A DNA stretch of 64,000 nt from Micromussa lordhowensis. Taxonomy: Eukaryota > Cnidaria > Anthozoa > Scleractinia > Lobophylliidae. The stretch covers positions 8,942,632 to 9,006,631 of the forward strand of contig OZ026604.1 of the NCBI GenBank assembly GCA_964020085.1. Direction: 5' to 3'. The translations under genes were made by a program, and so were the position numbers. The notes below the pieces were generated by a model. It ran no database searches. It was not told the DNA's origin and saw only the letters and a list, made by a program, of their open reading frames with translations. The first letter of the stretch is position 1; every line of letters starts with the position of its first letter. Positions 45,826 to 56,716 of the stretch are shown in pieces.

Positions 45826-47733
45826 GCTTTTTGGCACAAGGTGTGATCACTCGATGGACAATTTCTACAACCATTAACTTTTGACACGTTTATTATTCCT
45901 GCTCTTTCTGTTTTACCAAAAATTATATAAAAGCTAATCAAAATAACTACAAAAATATTTCTTTCTCGCAGGTGCTAGAGATGAATGTTTCTCAAAAGTC
46001 AAGTAAAATATGAATGTAATGGATGTATCACTTTGCTATCTACCTAATGTTTCCTTTGTCGACTAATCTTGACAAAAAAGTTATATAAATTGTCTACATA
46101 AAATACTATATTTGAGGACTTCAGACAATAGTAATCGGTGTATCATTCCAAAACATTATTTCAAAGGAATGGGAGGGTTAAACTTTGTGCTAAGGTGCAA
46201 CTATGACACGAATTACGTTAACGACCTCCCGCTCCTCTATAAGAAGATACTAGAGTTCTTCAACGAATTAAAAACTCTATACTCGTACGATCAAAAACAG
46301 GAGTTAATATTGTTTAATAACAAAGATATATTGGTGGACAGGAAACCCATCTTCCTTAGTGAATGGTTTAGAAAGGGTATTGTATCGATTAATGAGCCAT
46401 TAAATGAAACTGGCAATGTTTTAACATTCCAGGAATTCCGTGATAAATATTCCTGTGAATCCAATATTTTACAGTATTATCATGTTGTTATTGCTAATCC
46501 GAAACGCTTACGGTTTCTAGCCAAATGCTCCGACACCATCAATAGATCATTCTTTACCCAAAATGATAATATCTTTTCTCTCAACGAATCGACACGAATT
46601 AATCTGTGCAAGGCTAAGTCAAAGGACTTCTATAACTTGTTTAACGTCAAGATTCACACCGAAGATCAAACAGGTCCTAAACGCTGGAGCGAAAACCTCT
46701 CTTTAATTAAATAAAGACGTGTGGACTGGCGAAGGGTGGTCGATGGCCTATGCTCCATTGGGAGCGACGGGCCTAAGTAAGTAAGTAAGAGTTCTGGAAA
46801 GGGTGAATGCCAACTCCTCAAAAGAAGATTTTCTCCCCAATACCGTAGCAATGCAGTAGCTATTAGCTGATCTCTCGCAGACAATTTGATGTGTCAACTG
46901 TTTCGCCAGGTTATTCAAGATTGCCGTAGCAACCGCATTTTGGCATGCAGGTCAAGCCAACTTCGGGCTTGTTTGACAGAAATCTTCGTTTTCTGAGTTT
47001 TCTCCAACATTGCAGAACTAGTGCCTTATGAACTTTTGACTTTCCAAAAAAATAGTGCAATCAATGATGGTGGATCCAATGATGTCATACTTATTAGCTG
47101 AGTGTTATCTATGAAACGTAAAAAGGTTTAGATATGTCTTACTACAACGAAAACCCAAGGAGTGTGGCATCCACCTCTTTGATAAATAAGCTCAAAGCAA
47201 TAAAACTTGCACTATTTTAACATTTTAACGTACTGATAGTATCCTTAGTGGAAGTCAAAGGCTGCGAACTGTTATAAATAGAGAGCAGCTTTAACAATTT
47301 TTGCTGAAATCAAAAACAGGTTTCTGAGGTAAGTTCACATTTGTGAAAAAGAATACTGAAATAAAATTATATTTAATTCCAACCAATAACCCATTATAAG
47401 ATTGCTAGATACACAAATGCCTAGATCTTTAGAAAATAAGAGTTATCACTCGTTTCTCTATTCAAAAGTGAAAATTAGCAACTTTGAAAGAGATTGAAAT
47501 AAAAGTCATGGGTACAAATATTCATATTAAGTTTGTTATGAACACTGAATTTCGTCTTAGCATTGACAATCGCTTCTTTGAGCAAAGAGGTAGACCTCCA
47601 TACTAATGTATTCTGCTACCCTAGTTTTTGGGATCTCTCCTTTTTTATCCTTTGAATTGCACTTATGCTGCCATAACTTCAGGTCTTCCTGAATCGAGCT
47701 TTCTGAATCGGGCTCTAGAGAACTGACATGTAC
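45826..47733. repeat. Left copy of a long diverged direct repeat
   Basis: This segment is collinear with 60143-63923. Matching anchors include CTCGATGGACAATTTC (45852) with CTCAATGGACAATTTC (60200), TCAAAATAACTACAA (45938 and 60285), CAACGAAAACCCAAGGAGTG (47146 and 63265), and TTTCTGAATCGGG near both right ends. It is shorter than the right copy because much of the internal array at 60.5-62.5 kb is absent, and it carries a LINE fragment the right copy lacks. Direction is the same in both. Confidence 0.8.
46112..46714 (+). pseudogene. LINE reverse transcriptase C-terminal fragment with 3' tail
   Basis: The 200-codon frame resembles the region after the reverse-transcriptase core of L2/RTE-like LINEs. 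Readable parts are NNKDILVDRKPIFLSEWFRK, GNVLTFQEFRDKYSCES and the Leu/Asn-rich stretches around them. The stop is followed by a 3' end that closes with the short tandem tail TAAGTAAGTAAGTAAG at about 46774-46789, a usual ending for such elements. It is strongly 5'-truncated and starts inside the frame. It is inserted in the left direct-repeat segment. Confidence 0.65.
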
Positions 47734-47869
47734 GTGGTAGTAGGTAAGGTTAATTAAAGGGTTTTTAAGTGATCGATGCGATTGGGACCTCCTGACCCAT
47801 AAGTGCTTTAAAGGAGAGTTTTTGCAGGAGCCCATCACTAGGAGTGTGCAGCTCCCATACTAAGCCTAT

Positions 47870-48119
47870 GTCACGGCATTTTGACAGACCGGTCTATTTT
47901 TAGGCTTCTTTTCCCTCGAAAAAGGTCAGTTCCGGTCTACATGAGCGCGCATCGGTAAGGAAAAAATCTTTGTTTTTCCTTTGATAATCTTCCGGTGAAA
48001 TAATGACGTCAGTTGAAAATTAAGTCCATACTTGTGATTGGTCACTCAAGTTTCTGCGGGGATCTGAATTCGCGGAAAATTCAAACTAAAAATAGATCAG
48101 TCTGCGAAAACGCCGTGAC
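47870..48119. mobile_element. MITE with GTCACGG termini, 250 bp
   Basis: The ends at 47870-47903 and 48086-48119 are inverted repeats of 34 bp with a few mismatches (GTCACGGCATTTTGACAGAC against GTCACGGCGTTTTCGCAGAC). The block CTATTTTTAG closes both arms. No coding capacity. It separates the left direct-repeat segment from the gypsy remnant. Confidence 0.75.
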
Positions 48120-48199
48120 GGGAATATGGGATAGTTGCATGTTCCTAGTAATGGACTCCTGATTTCAGTTATAGACAACTACACCGTTAATTGCAAATG

Positions 48200-49702
48200 T
48201 GTTTCCCAACTCACTCGGGCGCAAGGGGGCAAGGATAACAAAGTTCTACTATATCTTTAGACATGTTAGACCAGAAGACTGCATCTCGGGCAAAGCGAAG
48301 AGAATACTAGTGAGACAGGTGAATCTTGTGTAGCATGCTTGGTCGCAAAGAGTCAGAAACAATAGCTCGGGTTGACTGAAAACGAAGGCCATCTGCTATG
48401 CTAAGTTCATCTCTGAAGTGCCAGAATGGTTGGATCTGGGCAGGCAAGTGGTCTTTACTTGGTGGCTATCCAGGTATAATGTGGTGCTCGAGCAGCTGCA
48501 TGTTAGGGCATGAGGCTGTGGCCTCGCCCAGTTGGTCTCGAGTTGTGTCGGTGAGGCTTGAAGTTGGGTCAAAGTTGGCAATATGCGTCCTGAACACATG
48601 AAATATATCGAGGTCAGTGGATGCCGTGTAGATGTCCTGACAGGGAACTCTTGAAAGTGTGTCACCAAGGTGAAGAGAGATAACATTATAGTTGTAGCGC
48701 TGCAGGAACACTATCATTTCCTGTAGACGTTTTGGCGCTGCGGCTATGTCATTCTAAATGATTGATTGAAGGGTTTATGGTCTGTGTGAACCGTGATGTT
48801 TGACTTGCCGAGTAAGCAGTTGTCAAATTTGTTAAAGGCTTCCACGATGGCAAGGCATTTCTTTTAGATTTGGGCATACCGCTGTTTAGTTTGGATGAGG
48901 CTTTTGGACCTGTAAGCAACGAGCTGCAAGGAAACCTGATCGAAGATGTTGTCTGGCTGGACGTCACTGGGTTGGAGGAGGGCGGCTCCCAAGGTGTCCA
49001 CTTAAAAGACGACCGCGGTGTTCATATTGTAGTAAGCTAGGCAAGGTGCAGAGGTTTTAAGCGTTTTAATTTTGCCAAATGCCTGTTGGTGCTAGTCTGA
49101 CTACAAGAAGGGTGTGTCGTCCTTCGTAAGGTTTCGGAGGGGGTACCTGACGCTGCTCAGCGTCAGGGCAGAACTTTGTGAGGCAGTTAACTGTACCTAG
49201 GAATCGGCGGATGCCCGTTTTGTTCATTGGGGTGAGCATGTTCATGATGGCCCCGACAATGGAGGGGCTGGGTTTGAGACCTGGCGGTGATTGAGTGGAC
49301 CATGAAGGTAGCTTGGCGGACGAGGAAATTCATCTTGTCGGCATTGAGTTTCACTTGATGTTTCTCGAAACGTTAGCGCTGCTATGAGGTTGACGTCTTG
49401 GTTAATCCTTGCTTCTGCATCATTTGCGCTGCAACCCGGAACAAGGATATCATCAGCGATACTGATGATTGGAAAGCCTTCTAGGACCTAATCCGACGTT
49501 GCCATTCTTCAGAGGCTGAGAAAATACCAAATGGTAGTCTTGTGTAATGGCCCCATGGTGTGAACATTGTGGTCATGAGATATGATCGCAAGGTGAGGGG
49601 ATGTTCTGGAACGCTTCCATGAATGATAGTCAACCGCCGCCTGGTTAGCTCAGTTGGTAGAGCGCCCGTCTGCTGAGCGGGAGGTCGAGGGTTCGAGCCC
49701 CA

Positions 49703-49743
<41 letters not shown>

Positions 49744-51020
49744 TGTGCTGCCTTTGTAAATTCATCCGCAAATGGTTAGACGTTCAGGTCTTCTCGGATA
49801 AGGACTATAAACCGTAGGCCCCGTCTCCTGCATCTTCAATGTTACACGGTTAGCAGGGGACGTTAAAGAACCCACACACTTATCGAAAAGAGTAGGGCAC
49901 GTAGTTCCCGGTGTTGTGGTCTGGCCTTGTCTCATGGGTTGGTGCTTCACATAGGGTTAACCTCACTGCACCTTTCCCCCTTGGACAGAATTGTCCAAGA
50001 AAAATTGCTATGACTATGACTATGACTATGACTATGACTACCTCATGCCGTGTAGTTTGTGTAGGTTTTATTCGAAGGTGGGGATGATGTACTTCGGCTG
50101 TCGGATTGCCTTGTTGAGAGTCTGGGAGGGATCCAGGCATATGCGTATCTTTCCTGGCTTGGTTGTAGTGGGGTCCCGTTCTCGGACGACCATGTTCGAA
50201 ACCCAATCTGTGGGTTTGGAGACTCTGACGAGCTGGCCAGTTGCTTCGCAGGTGTCCAGTGCGCTTTCGATCTTCTCGTACTTTGGAGTCGGCTGACGGT
50301 GGATAGGGGCATGGACTGGTTTGATGGCGGGATCCATTTCAAAATCGACTGGTGGCCCGAGGAAGCCGGGGCCTTGAAATAGCGGGGTGCAGTGTTGTGA
50401 GATGAACTCCATGGTCAAGGCTCCGAGCTTTGGCCATATTCGGTTGATGTGTCTGGAGCGGTGAGTAGTGAGCTTGCAGCTGAATCGCCGTTGCTTTCGG
50501 TCTTGTTCATGGCGATGGGTTGCTGATTGGTAGTGGTGCATTTTTTGACAAAATCTTCATGTATGGTCAGGGATCTGAGAGTTTTACTTGCATCTGCCCT
50601 CAACAGTGCTGGCTGGTCCGTGTTGATTACCTGGAATGTTAAGTCGCATCTGAAAGATCTCCTCGAAGCAGAGAGGGTTACTTGAGTAATAGGCTTGATC
50701 ATAGGGCTGGCATATGGGAGGATAACTGTTTTGGTTGGTTAAAGGTTGGCCAAGTGTTTCGAGGGTTACGGTATTGCATTTTGCTGCCAAGTCGATCTTA
50801 AAGAAAATGGAGGGATCTTCTGGTTTGCGCTGTCCGTCTCGGTAGAAGATGTCTTCTCGGAAGTCGCTGAACGAATGGTTGTGTCCGAACAAAATTTGTC
50901 TCCCATGAATTCATCGGCGTTGACTCCGAACGAATAGCGGGCACTGGCGGTTCGGACCGCGGTTTCGTTTCGTATTTTGGGATATTGAAGATTGGTAGGA
51001 TTGTGACATCTTCGCCCAAA
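48200..51020 (-). pseudogene. Ty3/gypsy pol pseudogene (protease, RT, RNase H, integrase start)
   Basis: On the minus strand from right to left, several pol domains are readable. A retropepsin-like block is IFFKIDLAAKCNTV (Asp codon 50791-50793; DTGA degraded to DLAA). The RT fingers are FEMDPAIKPVHAPIHRQP and PGKIRICLDPSQTLNKAIRQ. After a SINE insertion come FTPWGHYTRLPFGIFSASEE and, in a shifted frame, the catalytic IADDILV near 49440-49470. RNase H has GKSNITVHTDHKPF near 48780-48850 and EMIVFLQRYNYNVI near 48675-48720. The integrase zinc region is HKIHLSH...FARDAVFW near 48250-48320. Many stops and shifts break it, and no LTRs were identified. LTR retrotransposons encode these enzymes for copy-and-paste movement; this copy is dead. 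Confidence 0.85.
49639..50042 (+). mobile_element. tRNA-derived SINE nested in the gypsy RT
   Basis: The head at 49639-49712 folds like a tRNA: acceptor GCCTGGT/ACCGGAC with one mismatch, A box TAGCTCAGTTGGTAGAGC, B box GGTTCGAGCCC, and an anticodon-loop triplet GCT. A roughly 300-bp body follows, including TCTCGGATAAGGACTATAAA. The tail is a hexanucleotide repeat, CTATGA repeated about five times at 50011-50042. It splits the gypsy reverse transcriptase, so it inserted after that element. Confidence 0.85.
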
Positions 51021-51773
51021 AATGGTACCGGTCTTGCATTATGGTGCTCGCCCCTATGTAGTGTCCTTTAATCTTTTCAAGCCATCAAGCCATCGTCAAG
51101 GGTATTCCATTCGGTTGGCGGGATGACACTGAGTAGGACGGTCAACGCAAAAGGCCTCTCCTTTGTGACATGATGATCGTTTGTTTTTGTGATCAGCGCA
51201 ACTGATCACAAACAATCAGCGCAACTGGCAGATCGAAGAAAGACGAATTCTGTTTGTGTTCCTTCGTGACATTTTCTGTTGCTGGTTTTGGTGATTGGAC
51301 GATTGTCACAGTGCAGGTCCAAAGTGTGATCATCGCCTTGTCCACCTTCCTCGAGAGTAACATCAAATGCTCCACTGTCTTTTACAGCCGCACCAAGTGT
51401 AGTCATTTCAAAGTCTCCAGTTTGCAGCTGCGTTTTCAAGACGTTTTTCCCAACCAGTCCACGAACGTCTCCTTGGAAATCGTTGAGAGGGAGAAGCAAC
51501 GCCAGGCAGCAAGAAAAAGAGCAATGCGGATTTTTACGCCACTCCTTGAAGTAGCCATAGAGGTGCATGGCGTACTGAACTGAAAGTAAAACGTAAACAA
51601 AAAATCTAGATTTTTGGCACAGCATGTAAAAGAACTAGGGCAAAACGTTGTGGCAAAAAGTTCACAGTTTTTTTTTTACTAAACTCATCTGAGATTTCTA
51701 CAGCTACACTTTCAAGAAGCTCTCAATGGGGTTAGCCGTCAAAGGTCAAACATCCTAAAAATTAACTATAACT

Positions 51774-52574
51774 GTGGAAGAATGCGTTCAAGACTCCATA
51801 AACAGGGAGAAAAATGTAGACCCTCTTCTGGACCACTGCTACCAAAATACAAATAAAGGAACAGCTGGTTGTGCTCGTTCCATTCCAAACCCTTATTACG
51901 TGTGCTCTCATTGTAGTAAACTAAGTAATCACATTACCAAGTTACAGCAAGATGTGGAACAGCTCAAATGTCAATTTGTAAATCTTGAGGAAGAAAACAA
52001 AAGAATTCAAAGTAAAAGGTTTACCATTAAGGATATTGAACACTCAGATCACTTAGTTTAATTGTACACTGGACTGCAAAATGCAAAAGTGTTCGAGCTT
52101 CTAGCAGATAAAGTAAAAGATAAGGCAGTGAGATTACATTATGTGAGAGGTTCAGAATCAAATACACCAAAGGCCCACCAGCTAGGGCAAAATAGAAAGA
52201 AACCTGGCCCAGAGAGAAAAACCTCTGTGAAAGAGGAGTTTTTTATGACTTTAGTTCGCCTCAGACAAGGACTTTCAGGGGAAGATCTTGCATTCCGAAT
52301 GAAAGTGTCCCATTCAACAGTTAGTAGATTTGGGACCACATGGATTTCCTTCCTGTCTAGAGAGCTGTCACCTCTTGTCCACTGGCCAGCAAAGGAAGAA
52401 AACAAATTATACTATCTGGAGTGCTTTAAGAGCTACCCAAATGTAAAAGCAATCATAGATTGCACAGAAGTATACATTCAACGCCCATCCCTGGCTGAAG
52501 CTCAGGCCATACTCCAACTACAAGAGCACCAACACATGGAAAGCACTGGTAAGACAGTCATGCTGACAAGATAA
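51774..52574 (+). pseudogene. DDE transposase of the ISL2EU/Harbinger-like group, N-terminal half
   Basis: The first part (51774-52058) has a zinc-like YVCSHCSKLSNH segment and a coiled coil, LQQDVEQLKCQFVNLEEENK. An in-frame TAA (52059-52061) interrupts it. The same frame then continues with LYTGLQNAKVFELL, a helix-turn-helix-type block LRQGLSGEDLAFRMKVSHST, and the first catalytic aspartate in AIIDCTEVYIQRPS (codon 52458-52460). The frame stops at 52574, just past GGAAAGCACTG|GTAAG, which looks like a splice donor. The rest of the transposase is found at 55306-55746. These proteins cut and join DNA at the element's inverted repeats. Nonsense and split make this copy inactive. Confidence 0.8.
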
Positions 52575-52824
52575 TACACTAGTCAGTAGCAGCCTGTCCG
52601 TGTATGCCTTTCTGCCTGGCGATAACGTAATTTCTATACAGTTGAAAGCTGAGCAACAACTGTGTAATAATAACATAACATACTGGTACATACTCCTGGT
52701 ACATACATTATGGTATGATCTGTTGTTATTATTGCTGCGGAGCGAGCGTAGCGAGCGTAGCAGCAGTTCATAATCTAAATATAAAAGAAAGGTAGGAAAA
52801 TTTGAGATTTTGCCATGGTTTTTA

Positions 52825-52948
52825 GCCTCGCTTTCAGCGGACCACAATGCTTTGCGCTGTGGTAGAGCCTCGTTTTCAGCGGACCACAATGCTCTGCGCT
52901 GCGAAGAGCCTCGCTTTCAGCGGACCAGAATGCACTGCGCATTGCCTG
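52825..52948. repeat. Three-copy tandem repeat, 41-42 bp
   Basis: Units start at 52825, 52867 and 52908 with GCCTCG(C/T)TTTCAGCGGACC and continue with ACAATGCT(T/C)TGCGCTG. The first two are nearly identical. It lies in the gap between the two transposase halves. Confidence 0.85.
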
Positions 52949-53310
52949 AGAAGTTCTAACATAACATAACATAAGATCTTCTACACTGTCATCTTGCTTT
53001 TTCGAGTTTCGACGCCAGTTCAGGCGAGTGCCGGTACGTCATTGCAATGTTAAGGTATCAGCCAGGGTTCAGAATGTGAATTTTCGAAATTTTTGATTTC
53101 GAGACGTTCAGACAGAGCTTTTCAAGAGCTTCCAAAAAGAAATATTATTTCGTTGGACGTTGAAGTTTACTACACGTTAATTGTTTGAAATACCCGTTGA
53201 AAAGTCCTGTCATTCTGGATTAACTTGTAGGTCAACGCGTCACAAAATAATTCACAAGGTATAGTGGTGTCATTTTATCACGCATTACATATGCTGCAAG
53301 ATTGATTCAA

Positions 53311-53960
53311 ATGCCTGCGAAAAAAAGAAGAGGTCGTGATTGTTTTCATCTGCAACGGCAAGGCGGAAGAAGCCGAAAGACTCGTTTAGCTCTGATTTGG
53401 CTGAAAAATTAGCGGAGAGTGACAAAGGCTCTTACTTCGACCAGGAGCAATAGCTAAAGGAGTTGAACGAGCAGCCAAGCGCCGAATGCGATTCGTCGCT
53501 TTCCTCGTCAACATGTAGTGCAAGCCGGTCAAAAATTACGGTTGAAGAACCTCTTGCAGATCTGGAAAGCACTGAAACATGGCAAAAGTTCTATGGCCAA
53601 GCTATCGTAGCCGGTCAAAGACTGCAGGAGAAGATCAACGAATCGGTGACCTGTCGCTTTTGTCAAGAAAGCGCTGAACTTGTGGAGAATTTAGAAAGTA
53701 AAAACGGACTTGGTTCCATTTGGATGTTTCAGTGCCAGAACGAAAGCTGTCCGTCGCACGAAACTAATCTTTCATTTCCGACGATGAAAAAAAAGCAGGG
53801 CGCTCGCGATAAATTGTGCATCGGTTCTTGGCTTTCGAGCTATCGATGGCGGTCACGCGACAGTCTCAAAGGAGTTTAGTTTTCTTGGTCTGTCGTCGAT
53901 AAACAGAAAATGCAGTGTATTCCCGCCACGTCCCGCGTAAAGATTTGGCCTGCTGCATAT
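53311..53960 (+). pseudogene. Mutator-like transposase N-terminal fragment
   Basis: It starts with a basic MPAKKRRG segment, then broken pieces of LAEKLAESDKGSYF, and an open frame at 53463-53879. That frame contains VTCRFCQESAELVENLESKN and GLGSIWMFQCQNESCPSH, a Cys-rich treble-clef-like block typical of animal Mutator-like proteins. Around 53805 a frame change occurs: the next frame continues with SVLGFRAIDGGHATVSKEFS and FLGLSSINRK. At least three shifts or stops are present. The catalytic core is not in the window. It lies between the transposase halves in the same direction. From 53960 to 55300 nothing else is recognised. Confidence 0.6.
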
Positions 53961-55305
53961 CACCTGTCAAATGCCTATTGTTGTTGCAAGATGATCCCTC
54001 GCTGGTAAACATCAAAATGGATGATTAGGTGTTATAATCCTATTGCGGTTAAAATGCCGCAAAAAATAAATTTTTCTTGTTTTCTCGGAACGAAAATTTT
54101 GGAAAGTTAAGCATACGTTTTTAACTCCAAGTCGGCAGCCCTGAACCGATTTAGCTGAAATTTGGCCAGCTTATTGTCAGATTGTTTTTCTTGAAAAGTG
54201 TGTCGGCGATTTTTGTTTTCTTTTTCCGTTTTCGAATAATCGTCATTTTTTCGAAGGAAGTGCTGATGATTTGTCCCCTCTGACTTTATCCTATTGTCAC
54301 AAAAGAAACAAATAAAAACTGAGACACGGTTTTTTAGTAGAACGTGTCAAGAAGCAAATCGTTCTCTTCCGACCATTTTTAGCGGGACTGGAGTTGACTT
54401 TACACAGACATATGTTTTCGCAAAAAACGTCTCAATTACGCTATCTCTTACGATTTTCATAATCTAGAAATATTAAGCTTTCAGAAAATGTATGGTTTGT
54501 TGGGGTTTATAAGAGAAATGAAAGCGCTACAGAGATCCGCGTGCGGACGGTTCTGACGGGTGTGGCTGATACCTTAGATATATGTCGTCAATAGATTGAT
54601 ACCAAGTTCGCCTTGAATAAGTTACACTGTTAGGTAGATACATGTCGATGAATAGATTGATCAGGTCGAGTTCGTCGCAAACAAGTAACACTGTGAGGTT
54701 TTCGATAGTACTGTCGTCTGCCAAAAATTAAACGTAGTTTAAGTATTTTTTCTGTTGGCTTTCTCGTATACTCGTGTTACTCGTGTAGCTGCCATGTGCT
54801 TCTTGCCGAAGCACCTCGGCAAATTTGACAGGCTTTCATGTGTTCGCACTTATGCACTAATTCGCACAGCTACATTCGATATTTTTCAACAAGCCGTTGC
54901 ATAATCGCACAAAATCAGTTAATTTTGTTCATGAAATCTTAAACTTATGAACTTTATTGTTGCTGTAACTGATGACATCATGAATTGAATATAACCACTC
55001 TTACTCAACAATTTCTGGGACTTGAAACAAAATAACTTGATGCCACAACCATTTCTACACAAGTTCTATACAATCCGTACTTCAATTTGCAAACAACATC
55101 CCAATTTCCGCAGCACTTTCATAGCTTTGGCTACACTAGTATTATCATATACTACCATACACCAGAACAAAGGAAGATATCAACGGTACCAAGGGTACAA
55201 CTAAACCTCAACATCTACCTACTCACTAACTTAACACATTCACTTGGTGACTTTACATGTACTTGTTTAGGGTAGTAATGTTTGGTGAATCTTTGAAATC
55301 TATAG

Positions 55306-55746
55306 GTGAGCTGTATACCAGCAGGAAGAGTATCATTTATTTCCGCTGGACAAGGAGGATTAGCATCTGATAGGAAAATTGTGGAAGACTGTGGAATCCT
55401 TGATAAATTTGAACATAACGACATTTGCATGGCAGATAGAGGTTTCAATATTCAAGATTTGCTATTTAGCAGGGAGATTAAACTTGTTATTCCTCCATTT
55501 ACAAAGGGTAGAACCCAGTTTGTAAAGGGTAAGGTAGAGCAAACCTCCAGTGTTGCAAGGGCAAGAATTCACATAAAAAGAGTTATTGGTCGGATTAAGG
55601 ATTTTAGAATCATGAACTTCAGAGTTCCACTGACAATGGTTGACCTGCTTGATGACATCTTCACTGTGGCAAGTGCTCTGGTCAATCTCACACCACCACT
55701 TGTACCCTTAATTAAGAAGTCCAACAATGACAAAACTGAAAAGTAG
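55306..55746 (+). pseudogene. DDE transposase of the ISL2EU/Harbinger-like group, C-terminal half
   Basis: The frame opens right after a TATAG acceptor-like site with SCIPAGRVSFISAGQGG. It has the second catalytic aspartate in MADRGFNIQDLL (codon 55435-55437) and then ARIHIKRVIGRIKDFRI. Family members carry Glu where this protein has Lys (HIK, codon AAA at 55576-55578), the third catalytic position. The tail LTPPLVPLIKK closes the domain normally. It joins the 51774-52574 half across a 2.73-kb gap. The obvious donor and acceptor phases do not agree, so the gap may be a decayed intron, an insertion, or both. Confidence 0.8.
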
Positions 55747-56716
55747 ACTTCTGCAGTACACTGGATAGGCTAGCAATTTGTTGTTAAGCCTATTTCCATT
55801 TTTATTGACTACAAGTACAGGGTTAAGAGCTAAACTCAAAGGTGTTTGCTCCTTAGGGTTGAACATGCATGGAACTTACAGATTAACATTCAAAATTTAA
55901 TTGAAAGCGCTCCTAACCCCAAATCTTACTTTTCAGCCTCAAAAAAAAGTTCTTTGACTCCTGGTCACATTAGTTAAAGAATTAAATCTTCACACAATTG
56001 CTCATTGATTTTTTCTGAATTTTCAAATACATTCCACTTTGGCTCGCCCCCAAGTTTGGGGAGACTGGATTCAAGTTCGCAATGTCACGTCAGCTGGGGA
56101 AGCTACTTTTGTTTTTCAGAGAAGACACAGAGAATGACAGGAGAAGCATTATCTCAGAAAATAATGACAGATCATGAACTGACCGTGAACAAGAATACTG
56201 CAACTTCAAAGCTCAATAAATTGACAATGATTTATCAAATTCAATTATTTATTTTTTTCAATCTCCACCAAATTACGCAATCTTTTTTGTAAACGGTAGA
56301 AAAAAGTTGAGGCTAGGTGCACTTGAACTTCATAACTTAATTACCCCTTAATAATATATTATTGAAAAGAACCACCTAATCACATGATACATAATAATTG
56401 TGTTGTTGTCTGGTACACTGCACTTCTTAGAACCAACAATGAAAAGTTTAATTCAATTAACTTTATATGCTGTCATGTTTTAAAGATACTCGCAAGAATA
56501 GCATTCGGAAGGTCTTTGGTAAAGCCTTGCGCCTCTACCTTTTCCCTCAACCTTCCAGTAATAACTTCAGGAACAGTACACTTCTCAAAAAAGCTTTAAG
56601 CTTTGGTAAGCTTCTCTCCCAGAATATTCTGTCATGAAATATTCTTTCTTTGTGATAATCATTAGAAGTGCAATAAAAAAATCACAGTAGTATGTGCTTG
56701 AAGCTTCTGTGTGAAG

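Noticed and set aside
46112..46714. An intact host gene of 200 residues
   Set aside because: The sequence matches a LINE C-terminal region, lacks a proper start and ends in a tandem-repeat tail.
49639..49712. A free-standing tRNA gene (anticodon triplet GCT)
   Set aside because: A serine tRNA should have a long variable arm, but only five bases are present. The acceptor stem has a mismatch, and the sequence continues into a SINE body with a hexamer tail.
51206..51625. Overlapping open frames on both strands (139 codons -, 109 codons +) before the transposase
   Set aside because: No domain could be recognised and neither connects in frame to the transposase; the region may hold the element end, but no terminal repeat could be confirmed.
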